In this document: positions 5,034 to 5,208 of the stretch, piece after piece
Layout: every line of letters begins with the position of its first letter
Position numbering within the stretch: the first letter of the stretch is position 1
Assembly: GCA_036401335.1 (NCBI GenBank)
Contig: DASWVC010000056.1
Coordinates: forward strand, 1 to 5,208
Reading direction: 5' to 3'
Origin: DASWVC01 sp036401335
Lineage (GTDB): Bacteria > Verrucomicrobiota > Verrucomicrobiia > Chthoniobacterales > JAFAMB01
DNA: 5,208 bases
The notes under the pieces: generated by a model
What the model was told of the DNA's origin: nothing
Databases searched by the model: none
Seen by the model: the letters and a program-made list of their open reading frames with translations, nothing else
Program-made: the position numbers and the translations under genes

Positions 5034-5058
5034 CGCGTTTCGGTCCCGGAAAACCGCG
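5034..5058 (-). terminator. candidate hairpin after the right-edge gene
   Basis: CGCGTTT (5034-5040) pairs with AAACCGCG (5051-5058), with one bulged base, a few bases after the TGA of the minus-strand gene at 5063. There is no T-run after it. Confidence 0.2.
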
Positions 5059-5062
5059 TGGA

Positions 5063-5208
5063 TCAGGAACCTTCCAGCAGGTGTTGGTAACAAGGCGGTT
5101 CCCCGCCGCAGGCACATGGATCCTCGGCCGGCTTTTGCCGTCGTTTTCGAGCATTCGGCCTTCGCCGTGCCGCTTCGGGCTGGCACCCGGACTTTTTTGC
5201 TACTCTGG
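5063..5208 (-). CDS. C-terminus of a gene with a Cys/His cluster, SEC-C-like
   Basis: A minus-strand frame is open from the right edge to a TGA at 5063-5065, giving the last 47 residues of a longer protein. A strongly basic linker (KKSGC..., then RRR and RKRRQK) leads into DPCACGGEPPCYQHLLEGS at the very end. The DPCxCG opening after a basic linker is how SEC-C zinc motifs end SecA and many other proteins. Here the second half departs from the usual CGSGKKYKxCC, leaving Cys-x-Cys plus Cys and His as possible zinc ligands. The body of the protein is outside the window, so its function is unknown. Two other minus frames here are also open; this one was chosen for its motif. Confidence 0.4.
   Translation of the reverse strand, partial: RVAKKSGCQPEAARRRPNARKRRQKPAEDPCACGGEPPCYQHLLEGS

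Overview
The window is high-GC bacterial DNA. It most resembles a soil or freshwater Verrucomicrobiota-type chromosome. This guess rests on weak evidence: moderately high GC, few strong Shine-Dalgarno sites, Tat-exported sugar-binding proteins and abundant GTAG-headed palindromic repeats. No taxonomic marker gene is present. No rRNA, tRNA, CRISPR array or transposase gene was found.

Layout. Bases 1-63 may be the 3' end of a plus-strand gene. A small minus-strand membrane protein resembling the DUF1232/YkvA group lies at 148-441. Bases 442-1258 hold no convincing gene. About 520 bases of that gap (488-1006) are a densely structured repeat region with five short hairpin repeats. Its two ends are related inverted modules, and a 12-base near-perfect direct repeat flanks it. 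It may be a composite, non-autonomous mobile element inserted between divergent genes.

The core is a two-gene plus-strand operon with a 4-base ATGA overlap. The first gene is a DHH/DHHA1 phosphoesterase, RecJ-like but short (1259-2404). The second is a UV damage endonuclease of the UvdE/UvsE family with its metal-site residues intact (2401-3492). The likely logic is alternative excision repair: UvdE nicks 5' of the lesion, and a 5'-acting DHH nuclease could remove the damaged strand. The endonuclease assignment is strong; the joint pathway is inference.

A convergent intergenic region (3493-3688) holds a sixth copy of the hairpin repeat and possible terminators. A minus-strand gene (3689-4786) then encodes a Tat-exported sugar-type ABC transporter substrate-binding protein; its permease and ATPase are not in the window. 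The right edge holds the last 47 codons of a minus-strand gene ending in a basic linker and a Cys/His cluster reminiscent of SEC-C motifs.

The most notable signals are the six-copy repeat family, whose stems vary while staying paired around a constant GTAG foot and constant loop, and the tight coupling of a DHH nuclease to UvdE.
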